39,980 nt of DNA, from IMG/VR virus record IMGVR_UViG_3300036945_000615, positions 1-39,980 of that record; one strand, given 5' to 3'. This DNA comes from a virus. A model generated the notes under the pieces. It was not told the DNA's origin. It made no database searches and saw only the letters and a program-made list of their open reading frames with translations. A program made the translations under genes and the position numbers. This document shows positions 13,028 to 21,740 of this stretch, in pieces. Within the stretch, counting starts at the first letter, position 1. Each line of letters begins with the position of its first letter.

Positions 13028-15248
13028 AGCCCTGACGAAAGAACAGACCGAGTGTTTGGCGCTCATGCGTACGCGCATGGACGTGGGCCAGAGCGCGTGG
13101 GCGACCACCCGCGAGGCAGAGCTTGACGACCTGAAATTCGCCGCGGGCTCGCCCGACAACAAGTTCCAGTGGCCTGACGACGTCCTGACGACGCGCGGGT
13201 CCACCACCGGCCAGATCGCCAACTCGCGGCCGTGCCTGACCGTCAACAAGACGCCGCAGCACGTCCTGCAGGTGACCAACGACCAGCGGCAGAACCGCCC
13301 GGCCGGTAAAGTGATCCCCGCCGACGACGGCGCAGACATCGAGGTCGCGCAAATCTACGACGGCATGATCAAGCACATCGAGTACATCTCGGACGCCGAT
13401 GTAGCGTACGACACAGCCTGCCACAACCAAGTCACGTTTGGCGAGGGCTACTGGCGCATCGTCACCGAATACTGCGACGACGAGTCGTTCGATCAGGACA
13501 TCCGCATCAAGCGCGTCCGCAACTCGTTCTCGGTCACGCTTGACCCGATGATCCAAGACCCCTGCGGCTCCGACGCCGAGTGGGGCTTCATCCACGACGA
13601 CATCGAAAAAGACGACTACGAGCGCATGTACCCCGACGCGACGCCGCACAGCGGGCTGCTCACCAACGGCGTCAACGACACCGGCCGCGCGCACTGGCTG
13701 GGCCAGCAGACCGTGCGGATCGCGGAGTATTTCTACTTCAAGCATGAGCCCGGCACGCTGAACCTGTACCCGGAGAAGAACACGGCGTTTGAGGGCACGC
13801 AGAAAGACAAGGCGCTGCGCCAGATGTTTGGCAAGCCCACCAAGACGCGCCGCGTCGACCGCAAGAAGGTCATGTGGGTCAAGTCGAACGGCTACGAGAT
13901 TCTGGAAGAGAGCGAGTGGGCCGGTAGCTCCATCCCGATCATCCGCGTCGTCGGCAACGAGTACGAGATCGAGGGCGAGATTTACATCTCGGGTCTGGTC
14001 CGTAACGCGAAAGACCCGCAGCGCCTCTACAACTACTGGGTGTCGGCCGAAGCAGAAATGCTGGCGCTGGCCCCGAAAGCCCCGTTCATTGGCGCAGGTG
14101 GTCAGTTTGAGGGCTACGAGCACCAGTGGAAGACTGCCAACACGACCGCTTGGCCGTACCTTGAGTACAACCCTGACGTCACAGACGGGAAAGGCTCACC
14201 ACTACCCCCGCCGCAGCGTAGCATGCCGCCGATGGCGCAGACCGGGCTAATTCAGGCCAAGATGGGCGCGTCGGACGACATCAAGTCGACCACTGGCCAG
14301 TACAACTCGTCTCTGGGCATGACCAGCAACGAGCGCAGCGGCAAAGCGATCCTCGCGCGCGAGCGGCAGTCGGACGTCGGAACCTACCACTACGTCGACA
14401 ATCTGGCGCGCGCCGTACGCTACTCGACCCGCCAGATCATCGAGCTGATCCCCAAGATTTACGACACGGCGCGCATCGCGCGTACCATCGGCGAAGACAC
14501 CTTCGACAAGATGGCCGTCAAGATGGTCAAGCTGAACCCGCAGCAGCCGATGGCCGTCAACAAGATCGTCGATGCCCAAGGCGTCGTGCTGGAGAAAATC
14601 TACAACCCCAGCATCGGCAAGTACGACGTCATGGTCACGACCGGCCCGAGCTACATGACCAAGCGCCAAGAGGCGATGGAAGCTATGGCGACCATCCTGC
14701 AGAGCAACCCGCAGCTGTGGGCCGTCGCGGGCGACCTGTTCATCAAGAACATGGATTGGCCGGGCGCGCAGGAGATGGCCGAGCGGTTCAAGCGTACGAT
14801 GGACCCAAAGGTCATCGCGGACACCGACAAGTCGCCGGAACTCCAAGCCGCGGAGCAGCAAATCGCTGCGCTGCAGCAGGAGACCCAGCAGATGCACACC
14901 ATGCTGATCAAAGTAAAAGACAGCATGGAGGCGCAGGAGCTTCGCATCAAGGAAGTCACGGCCGAAGCCAACGCAAACGTGGCGGCGTACAACGCCGAGA
15001 CCAACCGCCTCAAAGTGGTGTCGACCGCGTTGACCCCGGAACAAATGCAGGATATTGTCTTGGGTACGGTACAGGCCATGCTCGCCAGCGGCGACTTGCT
15101 GGGGCCGGACGCGCTGGCAGGCCGCATGGGCGGCAACGCCACGCCGCTAGGCGGCATGTCCCAGCAGCCTGACCCCGGTATGGGCTCAGACCCCTCAGTG
15201 TTCATGGAAAACGCCGCGCTGCCGTCCTCGGAAGTCGCGCCCCTGTAA
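13020..15248 (+). CDS. Portal protein, P22 gp1-like
   Basis: A 742-aa protein, close to the 725 aa of P22 portal. The region YISGLVRNAKDPQRLYNYWV, then SAEAEMLALAPKAPFIGAGG, is characteristic of the P22 portal family. The C-terminal ~120 residues form a long helix (about 600-680, QAAEQQIAALQQETQQ) comparable to the portal barrel, then a Gly/Met/Pro-rich tail. It forms the dodecameric ring through which DNA enters and leaves. The TTG start at 13020 has an AAGGGA ribosome site. Confidence 0.93.
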   Translation: MPKALTKEQTECLALMRTRMDVGQSAWATTREAELDDLKFAAGSPDNKFQWPDDVLTTRGSTTGQIANSRPCLTVNKTPQHVLQVTNDQRQNRPAGKVIPADDGADIEVAQIYDGMIKHIEYISDADVAYDTACHNQVTFGEGYWRIVTEYCDDESFDQDIRIKRVRNSFSVTLDPMIQDPCGSDAEWGFIHDDIEKDDYERMYPDATPHSGLLTNGVNDTGRAHWLGQQTVRIAEYFYFKHEPGTLNLYPEKNTAFEGTQKDKALRQMFGKPTKTRRVDRKKVMWVKSNGYEILEESEWAGSSIPIIRVVGNEYEIEGEIYISGLVRNAKDPQRLYNYWVSAEAEMLALAPKAPFIGAGGQFEGYEHQWKTANTTAWPYLEYNPDVTDGKGSPLPPPQRSMPPMAQTGLIQAKMGASDDIKSTTGQYNSSLGMTSNERSGKAILARERQSDVGTYHYVDNLARAVRYSTRQIIELIPKIYDTARIARTIGEDTFDKMAVKMVKLNPQQPMAVNKIVDAQGVVLEKIYNPSIGKYDVMVTTGPSYMTKRQEAMEAMATILQSNPQLWAVAGDLFIKNMDWPGAQEMAERFKRTMDPKVIADTDKSPELQAAEQQIAALQQETQQMHTMLIKVKDSMEAQELRIKEVTAEANANVAAYNAETNRLKVVSTALTPEQMQDIVLGTVQAMLASGDLLGPDALAGRMGGNATPLGGMSQQPDPGMGSDPSVFMENAALPSSEVAPL

Positions 15249-15261
15249 TCGGAGATAGACT

Positions 15262-15561
15262 ATGGGCTTGAAATCAACCACCAGCTGCCTCGGGTATCAA
15301 CAGATCGTCGGCCTCGCAGCCTCGACTGCGCTGACCGTCCCGACCCGCGACCTGAACGGCTTGGTTGCGGAACCTACGCTGGCGATCATTGTCGCCGAGA
15401 CGCAGGGCGTCCGCTGGCGCGACGACGGCGTGGCTCCTACGGCGACCGTGGGTATGCCGCTCGCTATCGGCGTGCCTCTTGCGTACGACGGCGACATGAA
15501 CGCCATCCGGTTCTTTGAGCAGGCTGCGACCGCCACACTCAACATTTCGTACTACTACTAG
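15262..15561 (+). CDS. Small structural-type protein, unknown (99 aa)
   Basis: A beta-rich protein (MGLKSTTSCLGYQQIVGLAA; later AIRFFEQAATATLNISYYY) with a GGAGA ribosome site. The ending in hydrophobic and aromatic strands resembles small structural or decoration proteins found near portal or coat genes. I cannot assign a family. It lies between the portal and the LamG-like protein and is probably part of the virion. Confidence 0.65.
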   Translation: MGLKSTTSCLGYQQIVGLAASTALTVPTRDLNGLVAEPTLAIIVAETQGVRWRDDGVAPTATVGMPLAIGVPLAYDGDMNAIRFFEQAATATLNISYYY

Positions 15562-15565
15562 CATC

Positions 15566-16756
15566 ATGAGAATCTACACGCCCCGAAGCCAAGGCTTGTC
15601 GACGCAGCGCCCGCAGCCGTTTGATGCGGGGGTGGGCGTACGCATGGGCGCGAACGGCTTTGGGACTAGCGGAGCCAACGACGCTGAAGTCGCAGCTATC
15701 GTCCGCGCAGCGGGCGGGCTGATTTTCGATGTCTCTGACACCACGTCGCTATTCCAAGCGACCACGGGTGGCTCTACAGGGGCCACGGGCCAGCCTGTCG
15801 GGATCATGCTGGACAAGAGTTTTATGGGCGGGGCACCCGCGGCAACGTTTATCGCAGGGCAACCGGAGGTTGTCGTAAACGGCAACTTTGCGACAGACAC
15901 CGTATGGACTAAAGGCGCAGGCTGGACGATTGCGGGCGGGCTCTCATTGGCGTCGCTCGCAACGTCCAATCTTTCGCAAGTCGGCATCCTGACAATTGGT
16001 AGCTGGTATCGCATCACATTCACTGTAAGCGGCTATGTGACCGGAACGCTGACGCCAACGGCGGGCGTCACGACTGGCACGGCGGTCAGCGCAAACGGGA
16101 CGTACACGCAGGTTCTCAGGGCGCTCACTAGCACAGACCTGATTTTCACGGGCACCGCGTTCACGGGCTCCATCGGCAACGTATCAGCCAAAGTCATCCC
16201 CGGATTCCACGCCATCGCCCCGAGCGATGCGGCGCGCCCTGTGCTGACGGTTGCAGGTAGCCAGTCGTATCTCACTCTCGACGGCGTGGACGACTACATG
16301 ACCCCGACACCCATTCTCAATCTGGGTGAGGTGTGGTGGCACGTTGGCGGCTGGCGGAGCGATACGGATAACCGAGCCGCATTCGCGACAAGCAGCAGTT
16401 TTCGCGGTGCCGTTATCCTTGCGACTAGTTTGTGGCGGTGGTACGACCCGGGCGACGTCCAGACCCCCATTACAACGGCAGGCAATCCCGCGACCATCAA
16501 CGTGCTCACCGTGCAACAGACGGCGACGAACAGCCTGTCGGGCCGCTACAATGGTGCAAACGGGGCAACCATGACGCCGTTTGACGACAGCGCGGCAACA
16601 CTGGGCGTGGCGTTGTTCACGGTCATCAGAGGTGTGTGGTCCGCTGGTATCGCTGGTCGCTTCTACGGCGGCGCATTTGCTCCCGGCGTGCTCTCAGCGC
16701 CTAACCGCGCGGTCATGGAACGGTACGCCGCGGGACGCTGCGGGGTGACGCTGTGA
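15566..16756 (+). CDS. Putative carbohydrate-binding virion protein (LamG/ConA-like)
   Basis: A 396-aa protein. After ~90 residues a jelly-roll-like segment starts VVVNGNFATDTVWTKGAGWT, similar to CBM4/9-type modules. From ~230 to the end the pattern SYLTLDGVDDYMTP, then GRFYGGAFAPGVLSAPNRAV and MERYAAGRCGVTL, is that of phage concanavalin A/LamG-like lectin domains. It would bind host-surface or capsid sugars as part of an appendage. Start 15566 is chosen over an upstream alternative because the longer frame overlaps the preceding gene; no clear Shine-Dalgarno sequence is visible, and coupling to the stop four bases upstream is likely. Confidence 0.65.
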   Translation: MRIYTPRSQGLSTQRPQPFDAGVGVRMGANGFGTSGANDAEVAAIVRAAGGLIFDVSDTTSLFQATTGGSTGATGQPVGIMLDKSFMGGAPAATFIAGQPEVVVNGNFATDTVWTKGAGWTIAGGLSLASLATSNLSQVGILTIGSWYRITFTVSGYVTGTLTPTAGVTTGTAVSANGTYTQVLRALTSTDLIFTGTAFTGSIGNVSAKVIPGFHAIAPSDAARPVLTVAGSQSYLTLDGVDDYMTPTPILNLGEVWWHVGGWRSDTDNRAAFATSSSFRGAVILATSLWRWYDPGDVQTPITTAGNPATINVLTVQQTATNSLSGRYNGANGATMTPFDDSAATLGVALFTVIRGVWSAGIAGRFYGGAFAPGVLSAPNRAVMERYAAGRCGVTL

Positions 16757-16814
16757 GCCACACCTACAATCTCGTCATCGCTGCAGGTTTTGTGCGTAGC
16801 GAATAGGAGCCGCC

Positions 16815-18614
16815 GTGGCCAACGTCAAAATCAGTCAGCTACCTGCAGCTACCACGCCGCTCACGGGCGTGGAGCAGGTCGCGCTCGTGCAGAACGGCAT
16901 CACAGCGCGAGCTTCTGTCAACTCTCTTAAAGGCCCCGACGGCGTCCGGTATTTCCAGACGTACGCTACAATGACCGCGCTGACCACAGCGAACGGCCGC
17001 AACGACAACATGCTGGTCGAGGTCGCAGGTCGTACGGCAGCGGGTGACGGCGGTGGCGGAATTTTTCGCTACTCGGCGGCGTCAGTGCTGACTGTGAACG
17101 GCGGTACGGTCCTAGCCGCTGACGACGGCGTCGGCCGCTGGCTGCGCGTTGTGGACAACACAGGCGTGCTGGTCACTTGGTTCGGCACGGACACGACCGC
17201 GATTGACGCCGCCAACGTAGCCGCGCAGGCCGCTCTTACAAAACTGATTTTCCCGCCCGGTAACTACACCTACGGCGGAACCGGGCTGACCGGCACGACA
17301 ATGGAGATTGAGGGCTCAGGGCCGCAGAACACCGTCGTCATCCTGTCGGCCGGAAAGTATCTGATCGACGACCCCGGCGTGTGGGGCGCGCTAAGTTTCA
17401 CAGGTATCCGCACAGTCAACGGCGCGGGCGCTATCCGAAGCACCTACGCGTCTACGATGGTGCAGGCCAAGATGACAATTCGCGACTGTGAGTTCCGCGA
17501 CTACACCGGCCCGTGCATCAGCAACAGCAGCGTGGACAGCCCCGACTGGACGATTGAGAACAACATCTTTGTTGGCGCGAACGGCACAACCTGCATCGGC
17601 ATCGCGCTAAGCGGGCTAAACGATAGTTGCCGCATTTTCGGCAACAGCTTCCGGTTGAACAAAGTCGCGATAAAACTGGCAGAAGGCGGCAACAACGCCT
17701 ACATTCTGGCGAACGATTTCCTTCGGTTCGCCGCGGGAACGACCCGCGTCGATATTTGGATTGTTCCCGACGTGGACGGCACAAACAGCGGTTCGGGGCT
17801 CTGGATCGGGCCCAACAAGTTCGGCAACGAGTTCCGCGCGACCGACGGCACCGAGCCCTGCATCCTGTACGCAGATCAGGCCGCGGGGACATACTTCGGC
17901 GACCGCCTGCCTGTGCTGACTGTGTCCACAGGGTTCATCAGCGGGCACAAGACGTCTGGTCCGACTGCGTACGGCAACGGCGGCTCGCCCAACACGCCGT
18001 TCATTCGGTCTTACACGCCGAACGTCTACGGCGGTCTATACTCAAACATCACGTTCGGCGGCACGCGCCCAACGTACGTTATAGAATGGGCTGTCGGCGC
18101 AACGCCGACCGCTCTGGTCGAGACAAGCGCGGCGCTCAACGTAGTGGGGCCAATCGTCTGCGACCGCGCTGCGGGCGACGCAATCGACTTCGCTTACGCA
18201 AACAGCTACAACACTGTCCGCGTCGACAACCCCGCGCAGACGCGTGAAATTCTCAACACGACCACTGCGTCTGTGGCGGCGGGAGCTACTGCGTACGTTG
18301 GAGCTTCAGGCTCAAACGCCGCAGTAGGCCAAGAAGTCTGGCGGTTCCCTTTCGACATCAAGGTCGTCGGCATCTACGTCTACTGCATCACAGGAGCCGT
18401 GGGCGCGGGCGGCACAGTCACAACGACTTGTATCGTAAACAACGTGGCTGGGGCGATAACGGGCTCGTTCGGCGGCGCTGCAGTGTTCGGCGGCATCTTC
18501 ACGGGTTCCGACACTGTTCCGGCGCAGCAGACGTTGCAGGTCCAGCTTATCGCCAACGCGTCCGCACTGGCGCAACCTTACACCGTCGTCGTTGAGTACA
18601 GACGAATTTCGTAG
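16815..18614 (+). CDS. Tailspike protein 1 (beta-helix)
   Basis: A 599-aa protein with a GTG start after GGAG. The N-terminal ~40 residues (MANVKISQLPAATTPLTGVE, then QVALVQNGITARAS) match the start of the next gene and should be the particle-attachment module. Residues ~130-350 look like a right-handed beta-helix of the pectate-lyase type (TIENNIFVGANGT, IFGNSFRLNKVAIKLAEGGN), with repeated N-x-F turns. The C-terminus is a separate beta domain with Gly/Thr-rich strands. Such proteins bind and often cleave surface polysaccharide. Catalytic residues cannot be placed by eye. Confidence 0.8.
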   Translation: MANVKISQLPAATTPLTGVEQVALVQNGITARASVNSLKGPDGVRYFQTYATMTALTTANGRNDNMLVEVAGRTAAGDGGGGIFRYSAASVLTVNGGTVLAADDGVGRWLRVVDNTGVLVTWFGTDTTAIDAANVAAQAALTKLIFPPGNYTYGGTGLTGTTMEIEGSGPQNTVVILSAGKYLIDDPGVWGALSFTGIRTVNGAGAIRSTYASTMVQAKMTIRDCEFRDYTGPCISNSSVDSPDWTIENNIFVGANGTTCIGIALSGLNDSCRIFGNSFRLNKVAIKLAEGGNNAYILANDFLRFAAGTTRVDIWIVPDVDGTNSGSGLWIGPNKFGNEFRATDGTEPCILYADQAAGTYFGDRLPVLTVSTGFISGHKTSGPTAYGNGGSPNTPFIRSYTPNVYGGLYSNITFGGTRPTYVIEWAVGATPTALVETSAALNVVGPIVCDRAAGDAIDFAYANSYNTVRVDNPAQTREILNTTTASVAAGATAYVGASGSNAAVGQEVWRFPFDIKVVGIYVYCITGAVGAGGTVTTTCIVNNVAGAITGSFGGAAVFGGIFTGSDTVPAQQTLQVQLIANASALAQPYTVVVEYRRIS

Positions 18615-18625
18615 CGAGCGACAAC

Positions 18626-20851
18626 ATGGCGTACGTCAAGATCAGTCAGCTGCCTGCAGCAACCGCGCTTACCGGCGCGGAAGAACTTCCTTTGGTGCAG
18701 GGCGGCGTGACCAAGCGGGCGTCTATCACCGCAGCGCAGACTGTCACCGCCACCGGCTCCACCACGGCGCGGACGCTTGCGGCGCGGTTTGCGGAAGTCG
18801 CGAACGTGCTGGACTTCGGGGCTGTGGGGAATGGCGTCACCAATGACAGCACGGCGGTTCAGGCTGCGGCAACGTCTCTGACCAGCGGCGGCACGCTCTA
18901 CTTCCCGCCTGGCAGAACGTACAAGATCAACACCGCCATCCTGATCAGCGTCAGCAACGTACACGTCGAGATGACCGGCGCGACGATTGACGCCTCGGCG
19001 CTCACCTACACGGCGACCCGCGGCTCTGGCGCGGTCTTCCGCTTTGTCGGCTCCGTTGTCCTCTCCACCACGCTCTCCGCATCAGCGGCGCAGTATGACC
19101 GCACGCTCACCCTTACAAGCGTGACGGGCGTTCAGGCGGGTGACATCATCCGATGCACGTCCACGCTGGAGCAGTACCGCAACAGCACGGCCATTGCCTA
19201 CTATTTCGACGTGAACCGCGTGATGTCCATCAGCGGGTCAGTCGTCACGCTGGAAGTGCCGGTCAACATGGCGCTGTCCACATCTGGGCCGACCGTCAGC
19301 GTGTTTGTCCGCAGGCCGCTCACGAACGTAAGCGTGACAGGCGGTCGCCTGATCGGCGGCGGCGACATGGAGAACCTCGACAACAGCATCGGGCAGTGTG
19401 GCTTGTGGTTCGAGAACGTCGCAGGCGCGAGGATCAGGGGAACCACCTTCGACGGCTTTCAGGGTATCGCAGTCGGCACGGAAACCTGCACCGACATCGT
19501 CTGCGACGACTTGACGATGTACGGCATCTCGGACGCCGCAACCATCGTGGAGGGGGAGAACTCCGGGTTCTACGGCATCGTGTTCCTGCGCTCGCGCCGT
19601 TGCAGCACATCGCGCATTCACGGCATCCGGGTGCGTCACGTCATCGATGCAATCTTCTGTATCGACGTGTCACAAGAAGACTGCCTTGGCGCACGAACGC
19701 ATCGCGGGGCCTTCGGATCGCACGAGGGAACGCACGAGCTGATTGTCAACAACTGCCGCGCCGTTGACTGCTATGCGGGTGGAGTAAACCGGGCGTTCAC
19801 GTCGATCTGGACGAACAACAATTTCGACGCAAACGGCGGCGCTGCAATCACGACGTCTGAAATGCTGGCCTCTGGCGCTGTCGGAACGATGGTGGTCAAG
19901 GATAACAAACTCCGCTCGCGTTCAGTCAGCTTCGGCGTCGGCGTCAGCATCACGGGCGTCTTCTCGCCTCTGGTTATTGCGGACAATGAGATGACGACGC
20001 CGACTGCGGGGGTTCGCTTCGACACGGCCAAGATCAGCAACGTGATCATTCGAAACAACGACATTGATGGCGCTTTCGGTGTTGACGTGGAGTACCCGAC
20101 CGGAACGGAGAACCTTGATTTCTTCTCTGGCATGGTGATCGAGGACAACCGCTTCACGAACTACACGTCCAACGCCGTTGACCTTCGCGGATCGGAACTG
20201 ATCACCGCACCTGCAAATCGCATCTTCATCCGTCGCAACATGGGCATCCCATCGCCGGGCGCTTCAGGCTCAGGCTATCTGCTTCGCGCCGCGGGCTGGT
20301 ATGGCGAGGATATCGAGATCACCGACAATACACAGCTAGGCGATACGTCCGTTGTGGTGTCGATCTGCCCAAGCGCGCCGTGGCTGATCACGTCCGCGCC
20401 CGTGGTCGAACGCAACACCGAATCAACGAAAAGCACGAACACTCATCGGACCATCGGCTCCAACACGTCAGCCAGTTATGTGTCGGGCGCGACGGTCCTG
20501 AAGGGCCAGATCCTTCACCGCAGCCAGCCTGGAACGGCGACCATCTTTGGCTACATCGTCACCACGGCAGGCACTGAGGGGACGCTCTCAGGCGTCACGT
20601 CGAGCATTGATATCGGCGTTTCGACCACGACCGTCAACCTCACCGGCAACACCGTCAGCAAGGTCTATCCCGGCTGCTATATCACGGTCGCAGGCGCTGG
20701 CGTGGCAAGCGCAACGCTGCAAACCCGCATAACGGCGGTGGCGGCTGATTACTCAAGCTGCACCATCGAGACGGCGGCATCCACCACTGTTGTTGCGGCA
20801 GTCACCGCCTACCGCGCGCCGGTGTTCACCGCCTTCGCCACGACGTCTTAA
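18626..20851 (+). CDS. Tailspike protein 2 (pectate-lyase-3 type beta-helix)
   Basis: A 741-aa protein. The first ~40 residues (MAYVKISQLPAATALTGAEE, then LPLVQGGVTKRAS) match tailspike 1. Next comes the pectate-lyase-3 signature NVLDFGAVGNGVTNDSTAVQ, followed by GGTLYFPPGRTYKI and many beta-helix coils (VIRNNDIDGAFGVDVEYP). The last ~120 residues form an Ala/Thr-rich beta region. Unlike the rest of the genome, the gene body lacks CGTACG entirely: the only copy is in the shared N-terminal module at 18631. This fits a receptor-binding part exchanged from another phage. Confidence 0.85.
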   Translation: MAYVKISQLPAATALTGAEELPLVQGGVTKRASITAAQTVTATGSTTARTLAARFAEVANVLDFGAVGNGVTNDSTAVQAAATSLTSGGTLYFPPGRTYKINTAILISVSNVHVEMTGATIDASALTYTATRGSGAVFRFVGSVVLSTTLSASAAQYDRTLTLTSVTGVQAGDIIRCTSTLEQYRNSTAIAYYFDVNRVMSISGSVVTLEVPVNMALSTSGPTVSVFVRRPLTNVSVTGGRLIGGGDMENLDNSIGQCGLWFENVAGARIRGTTFDGFQGIAVGTETCTDIVCDDLTMYGISDAATIVEGENSGFYGIVFLRSRRCSTSRIHGIRVRHVIDAIFCIDVSQEDCLGARTHRGAFGSHEGTHELIVNNCRAVDCYAGGVNRAFTSIWTNNNFDANGGAAITTSEMLASGAVGTMVVKDNKLRSRSVSFGVGVSITGVFSPLVIADNEMTTPTAGVRFDTAKISNVIIRNNDIDGAFGVDVEYPTGTENLDFFSGMVIEDNRFTNYTSNAVDLRGSELITAPANRIFIRRNMGIPSPGASGSGYLLRAAGWYGEDIEITDNTQLGDTSVVVSICPSAPWLITSAPVVERNTESTKSTNTHRTIGSNTSASYVSGATVLKGQILHRSQPGTATIFGYIVTTAGTEGTLSGVTSSIDIGVSTTTVNLTGNTVSKVYPGCYITVAGAGVASATLQTRITAVAADYSSCTIETAASTTVVAAVTAYRAPVFTAFATTS

Positions 20852-20866
20852 CCCCCAAGAACCTAG

Positions 20867-20895
20867 TTGACACTGATTTGCAAGTGCAGTAGATT
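20867..20895 (+). promoter_or_regulatory. Sigma70-type promoter before the scaffold and coat genes
   Basis: A perfect -35 TTGACA (20867-20872), a 17-bp spacer, and TAGATT (20890-20895). It lies in the 97-bp gap between tailspike 2 and the scaffold gene. The expected start is near 20902, next to a CGTACG at 20905-20910. It would boost transcription of scaffold and coat, the proteins needed in the largest amounts, independent of any distal late promoter. Confidence 0.7.
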
Positions 20896-20948
20896 ACCCT
20901 CTAACGTACGGGTGCGTTTCACTCGGTTATCCCCTAAAAAGGTGTTGT

Positions 20949-21722
20949 ATGCCTCCTGAGAACGAACTAGCGGTCCAACCCGCGCCAGAACCGGCAGTCA
21001 CGGCGACCCCGGTCCCTGAAGTAGAAACCAAGCCGGTGGAACCGACGGACCCCGCGAAGGTCTTCACGCAAGAAGAACTCGACGCAGCCATCGGAAAACG
21101 CCTTGCCCGGGAAGCAAGGAAGTGGGAACGAGAACGCGCAAGAGCCCAAGCCCAGCCCCCGGCCCCCGCGCCGGTAACGCCTCCGAACGTCGCCGACTTC
21201 TCAGATGCCCCAGCGTACGCGGAAGCGTTAGCTGAGTCCAAGGCTGCAGAGTTGGTCGCCGCGAGGGCAGCTGAAGCCGAAGCCGCTACCGCGCGTGAAA
21301 ACTACGAGGACCGCGCCGAAGCGGCCCGCGACAAGTACGACGACTTTGAACAGGTCGCGTACAACCCTGCGGTGCCGGTGACCAAGGTGATGGCCGAAGC
21401 AGTCATGGCTGACGAACTAGGCCCCGAGATACTCTACCATCTCGGCTCCAACCCGTCCGAAGCCGCTCGAATTGCCCGCCTCTCTGCCGTACAGCAAGCG
21501 CGCGAAATCGGGAAGTTGTCAGTCAAGCTGGCATCTACCCCACCTGCCAAGACTACTTCATCGGCCCCCGCGCCAATCACTCCCGTTTCGGCCCGCAATG
21601 TGGCCGCAAAAGTGGTGGACACGACGGACCCGCGTGCTGCAAAGAGCATGACGGACTCGGAGTGGATCAACGCTGAAAACGAACGGGTGAGGAAGCGGCT
21701 GGAGGCTCAACGCAACCGCTAA
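20949..21722 (+). CDS. Scaffolding protein
   Basis: A 257-aa, highly charged helical protein directly before the coat gene, the standard position for P22-type scaffolds. It starts with a Pro/Glu/Val-rich extension (NELAVQPAPEPAVTATPVPE), has a central coiled-coil region (AAELVAARAAEAEAATAREN), and ends with a basic helix (NAENERVRKRLEAQRNR) comparable to the coat-binding helix of P22 scaffold. The ribosome site AAGGTG precedes ATG. It would direct prohead assembly and then leave or be degraded. The assignment is by position and composition. Confidence 0.83.
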   Translation: MPPENELAVQPAPEPAVTATPVPEVETKPVEPTDPAKVFTQEELDAAIGKRLAREARKWERERARAQAQPPAPAPVTPPNVADFSDAPAYAEALAESKAAELVAARAAEAEAATARENYEDRAEAARDKYDDFEQVAYNPAVPVTKVMAEAVMADELGPEILYHLGSNPSEAARIARLSAVQQAREIGKLSVKLASTPPAKTTSSAPAPITPVSARNVAAKVVDTTDPRAAKSMTDSEWINAENERVRKRLEAQRNR

Positions 21723-21740
21723 GGCTCAAGGAGCCCTACT

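Noticed and set aside
12921-14123. 400-codon antisense frame over the portal gene
   Set aside because: It mirrors the third-position GC bias of the portal gene and has no ribosome site or recognisable domain.
16753-16806. 17-codon frame (MSHTYNLVIAAGFVRSE) with GTGA overlap after the LamG-like gene
   Set aside because: The overlap fits the phage's coupling style, but the peptide is too short to support without conservation data; it may only carry ribosomes to the tailspike start.
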